Part shown: piece after piece, positions 51,410 through 63,641 of the stretch | Position numbering within the stretch: the first letter of the stretch is position 1 | Layout: each line of letters starts with the position of its first letter | NCBI GenBank assembly: GCA_947364365.1 | Contig: CANASP010000007.1 | Span: 46,921-110,920, forward strand | Source of the DNA: an uncultured Alistipes sp. | GTDB taxonomy: Bacteria; Bacteroidota; Bacteroidia; Bacteroidales; Rikenellaceae | Length of the DNA: 64,000 bases | Reading direction: 5' to 3' | Notes under the pieces: generated by a model | Told to the model about the DNA's origin: nothing | The model's database searches: none | The model's input: the letters and a program-made list of their open reading frames with translations, nothing else | Position numbers and translations under genes: made by a program

Positions 51410-51994
51410 ATGGCAAACAACAACGACCCCGCGAGCAAATTCGCGGGACTTCCCATCGCGGAACTCATCGCCGCACCGCTCACAGCCGCCTGCGATTCGC
51501 AGAAGAAACTGGCGCAGTCGGCTTTCGAATTCATGACCGAAATCGGTTACAGCGACGCCGAAAAACAGACGCCTCGGCTGCTGAGCTTCAAGCTGGAACG
51601 CCCCATAGAGGGGGCTACCGAGACGCAGCGGATACAGGTCAACGCACCGTTTCTGGGTCTGGCACCGCTGCCGTCGCTGTTGATCGACGATGTGCAGATC
51701 GACTTCCAGATGGAGGTGACCACCACCGAAACCTCGAAGGAGACCGCCGACAGCGAGGCCTCGACGAACGTCAATTCGAGTTTCAAGTTCGGGTGCTTCG
51801 CCAAGGGGACGGTAAGCGTCAACGGCAAGGTCTCCTCCTCGCGCGAAAATACCCGTTCGACGAACCAGACGGCGAAATATCAGGTTCGTGTTTCGGCGCG
51901 CCAGCAGCCGCCCACCGAGGGGTTGAGCAAACTCATGGACATCATGGCCTCGTGCGTCGAACCGGTGAAACTGCAAGACAGCGCCGGCAACTGA
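51410..51994 (+). CDS. DUF2589 domain-containing protein 2
   Basis: 194 aa, MANNNDPASKFAGLPIAELI. The N-terminal GLPIAELIAAPLTAACDSQKKLA helix and the beta region FLGLAPLPSLLIDDVQIDFQ and QYQVRVSARQ-like KYQVRVSARQQPPTEGLSKL are typical DUF2589 features. A Ser/Thr/Glu-rich insert at ~100-125 looks flexible. Paralogous to the upstream gene but divergent. Last gene of the cassette; a strong terminator follows 20 bp later. Confidence 0.87.
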   Translation: MANNNDPASKFAGLPIAELIAAPLTAACDSQKKLAQSAFEFMTEIGYSDAEKQTPRLLSFKLERPIEGATETQRIQVNAPFLGLAPLPSLLIDDVQIDFQMEVTTTETSKETADSEASTNVNSSFKFGCFAKGTVSVNGKVSSSRENTRSTNQTAKYQVRVSARQQPPTEGLSKLMDIMASCVEPVKLQDSAGN

Positions 51995-52013
51995 ATCGGA
52001 CCCGACCGCCCCG

Positions 52014-52052
52014 CGAGGACCGCCCTGCACACAGGCGGTCCTCGTCTTTTTC
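52014..52052 (+). terminator. Terminator after the DUF2589 cassette
   Basis: Perfect 11-bp stem cgaggaccgcc / ggcggtcctcg followed by tcttttt. Confidence 0.9.
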
Positions 52053-52089
52053 GAAAGCGCAGCGCCCCGCACGGAGGAAACGGCGGAGG

Positions 52090-52258
52090 ATGCGGCTGCG
52101 CCTTAGATACTCTCGCTCGGCAAACTGCAAACAAGTTTGCGCTTGCCCTCACTTATTCGTATCTTTGACTTCGGCTGCGCCTCGTCTTAGATACTCCGTC
52201 TCGGCATAATCAAGCGTTCCGCTTGCTTCTGCGCTCGACTTTTCGTATCTTTGCATCA
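52090..52258 (+). promoter_or_regulatory. Duplicated promoter region upstream of cdaA
   Basis: Two degenerate ~80-bp repeats each start ggctgcgcctyagatactc-like and end ttcgtatctttg (TATCTTTG near 52154-52161 and 52248-52255). Each is a usable Bacteroidetes -7 element; TTGC lies ~20 bp upstream of the second. The downstream copy is 16 bp from the cdaA ATG. Confidence 0.6.
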
Positions 52259-52273
52259 ATAAAGCAGCAAGCC

Positions 52274-53074
52274 ATGGGTTTCGTACCTTTCTCCTTCATC
52301 GACGTAGTCGACATCTTCCTGGTCGCCGTCATCATGTACCTGATCTACCGCACGACCAAGGGAACCAACGCCCCCTACATCCTCTCGGGCATCATCGCCG
52401 TCTACCTGCTGTGGGTCGTGGTGCGCACGCTCAACATGGAGCTGCTGTCGACGATCCTCGGACAGCTGATCTCGGTGGGAACCATCGCGCTGATTATCGT
52501 CTTCCAGCCCGAGCTGCGGCGCTTCCTCCAGATGATCGGCATGCGGCAGAAGCAGTTCAACTTCATCACGCGCATCTTCTCGGCGGGCGAGGACCCCATC
52601 CAGACCAACGTGGCGCCGATCGTCACCGCCTGCCGCGAAATGGCCGAGACGAAGACCGGCGCCCTGATCATCATCGGCCAGCAGAGCGACCTGCGGCTCA
52701 TCACCGAGGGGGGCATCGCCCTCGACGCCCGCGTCTCGACGTCGCTGCTCAAGAACATCTTCTTCAAGAACGCCCCGCTCCACGACGGCGCCGTGGTGAT
52801 CGAGGGCGACCGCATCGTGGCGGCCAAGTGCATCCTGCCCGTCACGCAGAGCGACGTGCCGAAAGACTACGGCACGCGCCACCGCGCCGCCATCGGCATG
52901 AGCGAGATCTCGGACGCCATCATCGTCGTCGTCTCGGAGGAGACGGGCGGCATCTCGGTGGCCAAGGGGGGCGAGCTGCGCCGCAACCTCGATCCTGCGC
53001 GGCTGCAACAGACACTCCAGCGCTACCTGGCCATCGGCCACCGCAAGCGCACCAAACAGGAGATTGCCGAATAG
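52274..53074 (+). CDS. cdaA: Diadenylate cyclase CdaA
   Basis: 266 aa from ATG 52274 (MGFVPFSFIDVVDIFLVAVI). Three N-terminal membrane spans (~10-75), then the DAC domain with DGA (171-173) and RHR (202-204) intact. It makes c-di-AMP from two ATP at the membrane, controlling potassium and wall homeostasis. The upstream promoter region is duplicated. The next gene starts 4 bp after its stop. Confidence 0.95.
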   Translation: MGFVPFSFIDVVDIFLVAVIMYLIYRTTKGTNAPYILSGIIAVYLLWVVVRTLNMELLSTILGQLISVGTIALIIVFQPELRRFLQMIGMRQKQFNFITRIFSAGEDPIQTNVAPIVTACREMAETKTGALIIIGQQSDLRLITEGGIALDARVSTSLLKNIFFKNAPLHDGAVVIEGDRIVAAKCILPVTQSDVPKDYGTRHRAAIGMSEISDAIIVVVSEETGGISVAKGGELRRNLDPARLQQTLQRYLAIGHRKRTKQEIAE

Positions 53075-53078
53075 CGCG

Positions 53079-53864
53079 ATGCGACTCACTTTTCTGGGAA
53101 CCGGAACCTCGCAGGGCGTGCCCGTCATCGGGTGCCGCTGCCCCGTGTGCACCTCGCCCGATGCGCGCGACCGACGGCTGCGCACGGCGGCGATGGTCGA
53201 GCGGGGCGACGTGCGCCTCATCATCGACGCCGGGCCCGACTTCCGCTACCAGATGCTCCGCACGGGCGTCCGCCGCATCGACGCCATCCTCCTGACCCAC
53301 GAACACAAGGACCACACGGGCGGCATCGACGACGTGCGCGCCTTCAACTTCGTCGACTACCCGCCGACGATCCGCCGCGTCGACCTCTACGCCGCACCCG
53401 CGGCGGCCGCGGTCGTCCGCAAGGATTTCGACTACGCCTTCGCGCCGGACAAGTACCGCGGCGTCCCGGAGATCGCGCTCCACGAGATCGACACCGCCCG
53501 TACGTTCACGGTCCGGGGCGTGGAGATCGTCCCCATCCGGGGGCACCACTCCGACCGCTTCGCCGTCACGGGCTACCGCATCGGCCGCCTGGCCTACCTC
53601 ACCGACTTCAAGACCATCGAGGAGGAGCAGATCGCCAAGCTCGACGGCGTGGACACCCTGGTGGTCAACGCCCTGCGCTACGCACCCCACCCCTCGCACT
53701 TCAACGTCGAGGAGGCCCTCGCGCTCATCCGCCGCGTCGCGCCGCGCCGCGCCTACCTCACCCACATGTCGCACGAGATCGGGCTCCACGCCCAAATCCC
53801 GGCCCGGCTGCCCGAAGGGGTGCTGCCGGCCTACGACACCCTGCGAATAGAAATCGAAGATTGA
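53079..53864 (+). CDS. Metallo-beta-lactamase-fold hydrolase (PhnP-like)
   Basis: 261 aa from ATG 53079 (MRLTFLGTGTSQGVPVIGC). Zinc site THEHKDHTGG, an early CRCPVC pair, IRGHHSDRFAVTGYRIG and a C-terminal THMSHEIG are those of PhnP-type phosphodiesterases. It may hydrolyse cyclic phosphate esters; the substrate is unknown. Coupled between cdaA and the SDR gene. Confidence 0.88.
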   Translation: MRLTFLGTGTSQGVPVIGCRCPVCTSPDARDRRLRTAAMVERGDVRLIIDAGPDFRYQMLRTGVRRIDAILLTHEHKDHTGGIDDVRAFNFVDYPPTIRRVDLYAAPAAAAVVRKDFDYAFAPDKYRGVPEIALHEIDTARTFTVRGVEIVPIRGHHSDRFAVTGYRIGRLAYLTDFKTIEEEQIAKLDGVDTLVVNALRYAPHPSHFNVEEALALIRRVAPRRAYLTHMSHEIGLHAQIPARLPEGVLPAYDTLRIEIED

Positions 53865-53874
53865 AACATACGTT

Positions 53875-54690
53875 ATGAAATCGCTCAAGAACAAAACCGT
53901 CGTCATCACGGGCGCCTCGTCGGGCATCGGCGAGGCAATGGCCCGCGAATACGCCGCGGCCGGCGCCCGCGTGGTGCTCGGCGCGCGCAACGGCGCGAAA
54001 CTCGAACAGATCGCCGCCGAAATCCGCGCGCAGGGCGGCCGGGCCGCCTGGTGCGCCGTCGACGTCACCCAGCCCGAGGAGTGCGCGGCGCTCGTCCGGA
54101 CGGCCGTCGACACGTTCGGCTCGATCGACGTGCTGGTCTGCAACGCCGGCATCTCCATGCGCGCCTTATTCGACGACGTGGAGCTCGACGTGCTGCACCG
54201 CCTGATGGACGTCAACTTCTGGGGCACGGTCAACTGCTGCAAATACGCCCTGCCCCACCTCCAGGCCTCGAAGGGCTCGATCGTCGGCATCTCGTCGGTC
54301 GCAGGGCTCCACGGCCTGCCGGGCCGCACGGGCTACTCGGCCTCGAAATATGCCATGACGGGCTTCCTGGAGACGCTGCGCATCGAGAATCTCAAGAAGG
54401 GATTGCACGTGATGGTCGCCTGCCCGGGATTCACCGCCTCGAACGTCCGCTTCGCGGCCCTCACGGCCGACGGATCGCAGCAGGGCGAGACCCCGCGCGA
54501 CGAGTCGAAGATGATGACGCCCGAAGAGGTCGCCCGCATCGTCGCCCGCGGCATCCGCCGCCGCAAGCGGCTCTGCCTGATGGAGGCCGAGGGGCGCGCC
54601 ACGCACTTCGTCAAGAAGTTCGCCCCGGCGCTGCTCGACCGCCTTTTCTACTGGTTCATGGCCAAGGAGCCCGACAGCCCGTTCAAGTAG
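53875..54690 (+). CDS. Short-chain dehydrogenase/reductase
   Basis: 271 aa. NAD(P) motif TGASSGIGEAMA, NNAG-type CNAGISM, and catalytic YSASKYAMTG with upstream Ser in GISSVAG are intact (classical SDR). C-terminal ~25 residues (FVKKFAPALLDRLFYWFMAK) are hydrophobic, possibly membrane-associated. Substrate not predictable. Last gene of the cdaA-MBL-SDR group. Confidence 0.9.
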   Translation: MKSLKNKTVVITGASSGIGEAMAREYAAAGARVVLGARNGAKLEQIAAEIRAQGGRAAWCAVDVTQPEECAALVRTAVDTFGSIDVLVCNAGISMRALFDDVELDVLHRLMDVNFWGTVNCCKYALPHLQASKGSIVGISSVAGLHGLPGRTGYSASKYAMTGFLETLRIENLKKGLHVMVACPGFTASNVRFAALTADGSQQGETPRDESKMMTPEEVARIVARGIRRRKRLCLMEAEGRATHFVKKFAPALLDRLFYWFMAKEPDSPFK

Positions 54691-54733
54691 GCGCCCGGCC
54701 GCCCGCTCCTCCGGGATCGCTCCCGGCGCATGA

Positions 54734-54765
54734 AAAAGCCTGCACCCGAGAAGGTGCAGGCTTTT
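54734..54765. terminator. Bidirectional terminator between the SDR gene and prs
   Basis: 13-bp stem aaaagcctgcacc / ggtgcaggctttt with a 6-nt loop between convergent genes. Confidence 0.9.
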
Positions 54766-54785
54766 CCTTATCCGGCGAGAAGCCT

Positions 54786-55727
54786 CTACTTGAAGAAGAT
54801 CGACGAGATCTCGCGGTAGTTGTAGACGCGCTCGATCACATCGGCGAAGATGTCGGCCACCGACAGCACCGTGAACTTGCGCAGGTCCTTGTCGGGGTTG
54901 AGCGGAATGGTGTCCGTCACGATCACCTCCTCCAGCGCGCTGTCGTTGATGCGCTCGTAGGCCGGGCCCGAGAGCACCGGGTGGGTGATGGCGGCACGCA
55001 CGCTCTTCGCACCGCGCGACATGAGCATGTCGGCGGCCATGCAGATCGTGCCGGCCGTGTCGATCATGTCGTCGACGATGAGGATGTTACGCCCCTCGAC
55101 GTCGCCGATGGCGGTCATCTTGCCCACGACGTTGGCCTTCGCGCGCTCCTTGTGCGAGATGATGATCGGCGTCCCGAGGTGCTTGGCATAGGAGTTGGCA
55201 CGCTTGGCGCCGCCCATGTCGGGCGCGGCGATCGAGAGGTCCTCGATGGCGAGGCTCTTGATATAGGGGACGAAGATGCCGCTGGCGTAGAGCGCATCGA
55301 CGGGAATGTCGAAGAAGCCCTGGATCTGGTCGGCGTGCAGGTCCATGGTCATCACGCGGTCGACACCCGCGGCGACCAGCATGTTGGCTACCAGCTTGGC
55401 GCCGATCGGCACGCGGGGACGGTCCTTGCGGTCCTGGCGCGCCCAGCCGAAGTAGGGCATCACGGCCACGACCTTGTAGGCCGACGCGCGGCGCGCGGCG
55501 TCGATCATCATCAGCAGCTCCATCAGATTGTCCGAGGGCGGGAAGGTCGACTGGACGATGAAGACCGTACAACCGCGGATCGACTCGTTGAAGCAGGGCT
55601 GGAACTCGCCGTCGCTGAAACGCAGCACCTCGACCTGCCCGAGGGTCGTGCCGAAGCTGGCGGCGATCTTCTCGGCCAGATACTCCGAGCCGCGGCCCGA
55701 GAAGATTTTGATTTTGTGGATAGCCAT
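54786..55727 (-). CDS. prs: Ribose-phosphate pyrophosphokinase
   Basis: 313 aa from ATG 55727 (MAIHKIKIFSGRGSEYLAEK). FGWARQDRKDRPRVPIGAKL (ATP and Mg site) and the PRPP loop LIVDDMIDTAGT are intact. It makes PRPP for nucleotide, His and Trp synthesis. Normal class I length, stand-alone. Confidence 0.96.
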   Translation of the reverse strand: MAIHKIKIFSGRGSEYLAEKIAASFGTTLGQVEVLRFSDGEFQPCFNESIRGCTVFIVQSTFPPSDNLMELLMMIDAARRASAYKVVAVMPYFGWARQDRKDRPRVPIGAKLVANMLVAAGVDRVMTMDLHADQIQGFFDIPVDALYASGIFVPYIKSLAIEDLSIAAPDMGGAKRANSYAKHLGTPIIISHKERAKANVVGKMTAIGDVEGRNILIVDDMIDTAGTICMAADMLMSRGAKSVRAAITHPVLSGPAYERINDSALEEVIVTDTIPLNPDKDLRKFTVLSVADIFADVIERVYNYREISSIFFK

Positions 55728-55856
55728 AATAGTAAGAGGGTTTTCGTTCGTGGCGCAAAGATAGAACAATACAAGAAAAAAAGCGGTCTTACCCAAGCTC
55801 TTTTTTCAACATTTCGTCAACGGGCGCCATGCCGCCGCGCGGAACACCGCACGGCC

Positions 55857-56450
55857 CTACGCTTCGAGCGCGGCCTCGATCAGCGCGAGCACCTCGTCGC
55901 GTCCCATCCCCCGCTCCGACGAGGTGACGGCCATGGGCGGCAGCTCCTCCCACTGCTCCGAGAGCACGGCGCAGTAGCGCTCGACGCTCTTCTGCCGCTG
56001 CGTCTTGGAGAGCTTGTCGGCCTTGGTGAAGAGGATGCCGAACGGCACGCCGTGCTCGCCCAGCATCTCGATGAAGCGCAGGTCGATCTTCTGCGGTTCG
56101 AGCCGGATGTCGACCAGTACGAACAGGTAGTGCATCTTCTCGCACCGCAGCACGTAATCGGTGATGATCTTCGAGAAATCCGACCGCATCGACTTCGACG
56201 TGCGGGCGTAGCCGTAACCCGGCAGGTCGACCAGGTACCAACGATCGTCGATACGGAAATGGTTGATAAGCCGCGTCTTGCCGGGCGTACCCGACACCTT
56301 GGCCAGCCCCTGGCGGCCGGTGAGCATGTTGATGAGCGACGACTTGCCGACGTTGCTCCGCCCGATGAAGGCGATGTCGCGCAGGTCGTCCTTGGGGACC
56401 TGCGAAATGCGCTCGGACGAACATTTGAATTCGGCGCGGGTGATCTGCAT
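55857..56450 (-). CDS. engB: Ribosome-biogenesis GTPase EngB/YsxC/YihA
   Basis: 197 aa from ATG 56450 (MQITRAEFKCSSERISQVPK). P-loop GRSNVGKS, G3 VDLPGYGYA and G4 FTKADKL are intact; also the KVSGTPGKTRLIN switch I. Required for 50S assembly. Upstream frames could extend the start by 19 codons, but this ATG fits the family. Confidence 0.95.
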   Translation of the reverse strand: MQITRAEFKCSSERISQVPKDDLRDIAFIGRSNVGKSSLINMLTGRQGLAKVSGTPGKTRLINHFRIDDRWYLVDLPGYGYARTSKSMRSDFSKIITDYVLRCEKMHYLFVLVDIRLEPQKIDLRFIEMLGEHGVPFGILFTKADKLSKTQRQKSVERYCAVLSEQWEELPPMAVTSSERGMGRDEVLALIEAALEA

Positions 56451-56587
56451 GGGTAGGTTGTTACGGAGTTCGGGCGTAAAGGTACGAATAAGCCGAGAGG
56501 AAACCAAAACTTGTTTTGATTTGCGCTCGCTTATTCGTATATTTGCACCCCCGGGCTCGGCCCGGACATTAACGCAAAAGCAAATCT

Positions 56588-57892
<1,305 letters not shown>

Positions 57893-58199
57893 AGGCGGAC
57901 GGCTCCCGGACTGCCGACCGATGAACGCCGGCCGGCGAAATCCCGGGCGGACAACCTCCCCAAACCCCTCCTTGATAGGAGGGGCTTTTTTTGCCGGCGT
58001 CCCGATGCAGATCTACTTCCGGCAGAAGTAGAGGCGAGCGGCTCCCGGGCTGCCGACCGATGGAAGCCGGCCGGCGAAATCCCGGGCCGACAACCTCCCC
58101 AAACCCCTCCTTGATAGGAGGGGATTTTTTTGCCGGCGTACCGACGCGGATCTGTTGCAGGCAAAAGTAGTGTGAGGAGCTATCGAGCGGAAGAAGATG

Positions 58200-58289
58200 C
58201 GGGCCGCAGTCTGCGGAGCTCGCGAGCGAAACGAGCGGGCCTCCGCCGCCGGAGGCTGCGGCCCGCGCGGCTCGAAGAGCCGCCACAAT
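58200..58289 (+). repeat. Dispersed intergenic repeat, module A (copy 4)
   Basis: Reads gggccgcagtctgcggagct, gcgggcctccgccgccggag, gctgcggcccgcgcggctcg, aligning with module A at 18600, 32011, 33811 and 62149. It lies between der and the exonuclease-fold gene. Confidence 0.65.
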
Positions 58290-58564
58290 CGCCCTCCAAA
58301 AGCGATCGACCGGAACGACGTAAACGCATCATAATCACAGCAAAGTAACGGGTGGACACCCCGACCAGCCCGTCCGACAGCGAAGTATCGGGGAGTGTCG
58401 GGAAGCACCGGAAAGCGTCAAGAAAGTCGGGAAGCACCTCCGAAGCGTGGGAGGGAAGTGTTTTTCGGGAAAAAACCCGCGCGTTTGCGACAAAGGCGCT
58501 ATCTTTGCATGCCGACGGAAAAAGCCTCGCCCGACGATGCGCCGCGCGAAGGCGCCCCCGATCC

Positions 58565-59656
58565 ATGAAACCGAAACGCAAATTCATACCGCTCGTTCTG
58601 CTGCTGCTCACGGCGCTGCTCTACATCCTCGCGCTGCTCTGCCGCTTCTCGGTCTATGTCTCGCCCGAGCAGGGTGCGGCGTGGACGCTCCTCGGCCTGG
58701 CCACACCCGTCGTACTGGCGGCGAACCTCGCCGCGCTGGCGCTCTGGCTCGCGGCCCGGCGCTGGCTGACGGCGCTGCTTCCGCTGGCGGCGCTCGTCAC
58801 CCACACCGGATACATCGCCTCGATGGTCCGCCTGCCCCACGCTCCGGCGGCGCCGCATGCGGGAGACATCCGGATCGCCACGCTCAACTGCTGCGGGCTG
58901 AAATACCGCGACGAAGTCGCGACGACAGCGCGCCGCGTGGCGGAGATCGTCCGCGACGAGCGGATCGACATCCTCTGTCTCCAGGAGTTCGGCACCTCGC
59001 CCGCCTTCCCGGCAGACAGCATCGCGAAGCTCCTCGCCCGCAGCGGACTGCGCTACATGGTTCACCGGGACGAGGGGGCCGTGGCGAGCCGCTATCCGAT
59101 CCTCGGCCACCGCTACGACCGTTTCCCCGACTCGGATAACGACTGCCTGCAGGCCGACATCCGGGTGGGCGACGACACGCTGCGTCTCTTCTCGATACAC
59201 CTCCAAACCTCGGGACTGCATCAGTTACAGGCCGCCTGTCACGACGTCAGCGACCGCACGCCGCCCCTACGCGAGGCGATCGACCGGCTGGCGCAAAACG
59301 GCGCGATCCGCGCCGGACAGGCCCGCACGCTCCGCGACCGGATCGAGGCCTCGCCCTATCCCGTCGTTCTGGCGGGCGACTTCAACGAGACACCGGCGTC
59401 GTATGTCTACCGCCTGCTGCGCCAGGGGCTCGTCGACGGATTCCGCCAGGCGGGCAGCGGCTACGGCGGCACGTTCCGCTACCTGGGCGTGTCGCTCCGC
59501 ATCGATTTCATCCTCCACGACCCGCGGCTGCGCAGCATCGACTGCCGCCCGCTCCCCGACCCGGTCAGCGACCACCGCATGGTCGTATCGACGATACGCG
59601 GACCGATCGGGACGGGAGGCGTAGGAACGGCGTCGGGCGATCCGATCGAAAATTAG
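58565..59656 (+). CDS. Endonuclease/exonuclease/phosphatase-family protein with N-terminal membrane spans
   Basis: 363 aa from ATG 58565 (MKPKRKFIPLVLLLLTALLY). Three hydrophobic segments (~8-27, ~37-60, ~64-82) precede the EEP fold: IATLNCCGL, ILCLQEFG (Glu), SIHLQTSG, LAGDFNETP (Asp and Asn) and SDHRMVVS (Asp-His). The catalytic set is complete. Substrate (nucleic acid, phosphoinositide or sphingolipid) cannot be told; membrane anchoring places the domain outside or at the membrane. Confidence 0.9.
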   Translation: MKPKRKFIPLVLLLLTALLYILALLCRFSVYVSPEQGAAWTLLGLATPVVLAANLAALALWLAARRWLTALLPLAALVTHTGYIASMVRLPHAPAAPHAGDIRIATLNCCGLKYRDEVATTARRVAEIVRDERIDILCLQEFGTSPAFPADSIAKLLARSGLRYMVHRDEGAVASRYPILGHRYDRFPDSDNDCLQADIRVGDDTLRLFSIHLQTSGLHQLQAACHDVSDRTPPLREAIDRLAQNGAIRAGQARTLRDRIEASPYPVVLAGDFNETPASYVYRLLRQGLVDGFRQAGSGYGGTFRYLGVSLRIDFILHDPRLRSIDCRPLPDPVSDHRMVVSTIRGPIGTGGVGTASGDPIEN

Positions 59657-59760
59657 CGGAAATACAAACTTCGATTTGAAATTTATTGTATCTTTGTTCA
59701 TGCAGCGGTCCTGCATGGATCGACCGCGCAATCGAATCGCAAGTCATTGATATCTCTGCC

Positions 59761-61722
<1,962 letters not shown>

Positions 61723-61829
61723 CATCCATCCGCCGACGCGCGGCCAGCGAAGGGCGTGTGCGAGCCTACGCGAACAAAGCAGCAGGCCGCAGCCAGCGGA
61801 GGGAGCTTTCGAGCAGATGCGAGAAGAGC

Positions 61830-62240
61830 AGCCCTCCGCCCGGGGTGGCTGCGGGCTGCCGCTCTTCGAAAACGAAGAGCGCCTTCTCAACAAAAATTCA
61901 TACACGGGCCAGCCGGCGAAGGCTGCGGGTGAACTTAGGCGAACAATCAGCAGTCCTCCGCCCGGGGTGGCTACGGGCTGCCGCTCTTCGAAAACGAAGA
62001 GCGCCTTCTCAACAAAGGTTCATACACGGGCCAGCCGGCGAAGGGTGCAACGAGCCACAGGTAAAATTGCGGGTCTTCGCCAAAAAGAGGCTGCGGGCTG
62101 TGCGGCCCATAGAGCCCCAACTGCTTCCCGATTGGCTTCGTACTCGGAGCGCAGCCTGCGAAGGACGCAACACAGTTGCGGGCCTTCGCTGCCGGAGGCT
62201 GCGGCCCGCCGGCTCCGACGAGCCGCACGATACACAGAAA
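61830..62240 (+). repeat. Dispersed repeat cluster (B, B, A; copy 5)
   Basis: Two near-identical units contain ccctccgcccggggtggctg, cgggctgccgctcttcgaaa and acgaagagcgccttctcaac (61830-61922 and 61945-62044), each followed by ttcatacacgggccagccgg. A module A copy follows (62149-62240). The gap 61723-62780 has no credible gene apart from these repeats. Confidence 0.8.
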
Positions 62241-62289
62241 AATACGAATAAACAGCTGCTGCGCAGCGGTACTCCGACTGCGCACTCCT

Positions 62290-62705
62290 GAAAATAGCGG
62301 GACGCCGCTCGCGACCGCGAGCCCTGCCCCGGGAACCGCCCCTACCCCGCTTCCGCTCCGGAACCGCACGAACATCACGTCAACTCTGCCCCGGGACCGC
62401 ACTAACTCCGCACCGGAATCGCTCCAACTCCGCTCCGGAACCGCTCCAACTCCGCTGCCGCCCCGGAACCGCACGAACACCACCCCAACTCCGCGCCGAA
62501 ATCGCGTCAACTCCGCGCCGGAATAGCCCCAACTCCACGCCGGAATCGCTCCAACTCCGCTCCGGGACTGCTCCAACCTCGCTGCCGCCCTCGGAACCGC
62601 ACGAACACCACACCGACTCCGCGCCGAAATCGCGTCAACTCCGCCCCGGGAACCGCCCCTACCTCGCTTCCGCCCCGAACCGCACCCTGGAACCGCCCCG
62701 AACCG
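62290..62705. repeat. Degenerate short-period tandem repeat
   Basis: About 415 bp of overlapping variants of aatcgctccaactccgctccgg and ggaaccgcacgaacacc, period roughly 20 bp. A minus-strand frame through it gives repetitive GAELxRFRRGVG peptides and is probably not a gene. Confidence 0.8.
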
Positions 62706-62707
62706 AC

Positions 62708-62739
62708 AAAAAAAGGGGCGAACAACGATTGTTCGCCCC
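62708..62739 (-). terminator. Terminator after tsf
   Basis: Perfect 11-bp stem ggggcgaacaa / ttgttcgcccc, followed on the minus strand by seven T, 42 bp beyond the tsf stop. Confidence 0.92.
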
Positions 62740-62780
62740 GAAAGGTTCGCGCGGAAACTCCGCACGGAGTGATCGAAAAT

Positions 62781-63611
62781 TTACTCGCCCAGCGCGAAAC
62801 GCTTGTAGGCGATCACCGTGGCCTCCTTGTCGGCCTTGTGGATGAACTCGGCGATGGTCTCCTTCTCGCCTACAACCACCTGGTTGAGCAGCGTGTTCTC
62901 CTCGAAGAACTTGCGCATCTTACCCTCGGCGATCTTCTCCAAAATGGCCTCGGGCTTGTTGGCGTTCTTGGGATCCTGCTTCATGGCCTCGACGGCGATC
63001 TTGCGCTCGTGCTCGACGACCTCGGCGGGGCAGTCGGCCTCCGAGATCGAGACGGGTGCCATGGCCGTGGCCTGCATGGCGACGGCGTGGGCTACCTCGG
63101 CGGGAACCTCCTTGTTGAAGCCCAGGATCGTACCCAACTTCTTGTTGAAGTGGACGTAGCCGGCGCAGTAGGGAGCCTCGATGCGGGCGTAGTAGGCCAG
63201 CTCGATCTTCTCGCCGGTCTGACCCGACTTCTCGGTCACCATCTCCTCGACGGTGCGGCCCTCGGCGTTCTTCGTAGCCATCAGCGCGTCGCGGTCGGCG
63301 GCGTCGGCGGCGACGGCGATCTCCAGCATGGCGTTGGCCGAAGCGGTGTACTCGGCGTTCTGGGCCACGAAGTCGGTCTCGCAGGCCAGGCAGAGAATGT
63401 AGGCCTTGCCGCCCTCGATCTTCGTCACGACGACACCCTCGGTGGCGGTGCGGTCGGCACGCTTGGCGACGACCAGCTTACCCTTCTCGCGGATGATGTC
63501 CTGCGCGCGGGCATAGTCGCCCTCGGCCTCGATGAGCGCCTTCTTGCAGTCCATCATGCCGGCTCCGGTCATCTTGCGGAGCTTCATTACATCGGCTGCT
63601 TTGATTTCCAT
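62781..63611 (-). CDS. tsf: Translation elongation factor Ts
   Basis: 276 aa, full length. N-terminal UBA-like part KLRKMTGAGMMDCKKALIEAEGDYARA, then core IGYVHFNKKLGTILGFNKEV-type and the TDFVAQN EF-Tu contact (ETDFVAQNAEY). It is the guanine-exchange factor of EF-Tu. Follows rpsB after ~30 bp in the usual rpsB-tsf operon. Confidence 0.97.
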   Translation of the reverse strand: MEIKAADVMKLRKMTGAGMMDCKKALIEAEGDYARAQDIIREKGKLVVAKRADRTATEGVVVTKIEGGKAYILCLACETDFVAQNAEYTASANAMLEIAVAADAADRDALMATKNAEGRTVEEMVTEKSGQTGEKIELAYYARIEAPYCAGYVHFNKKLGTILGFNKEVPAEVAHAVAMQATAMAPVSISEADCPAEVVEHERKIAVEAMKQDPKNANKPEAILEKIAEGKMRKFFEENTLLNQVVVGEKETIAEFIHKADKEATVIAYKRFALGE

Positions 63612-63641
63612 ATCTTTCAGTGTTTTATTCGTTCAACAACT

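Noticed and set aside
61971-62765. 264-codon minus-strand frame with repeated GAELxRFRRGVG peptides
   Set aside because: It is read from a degenerate tandem repeat and the dispersed repeat, has no start context or family, and lies downstream of the tsf terminator.
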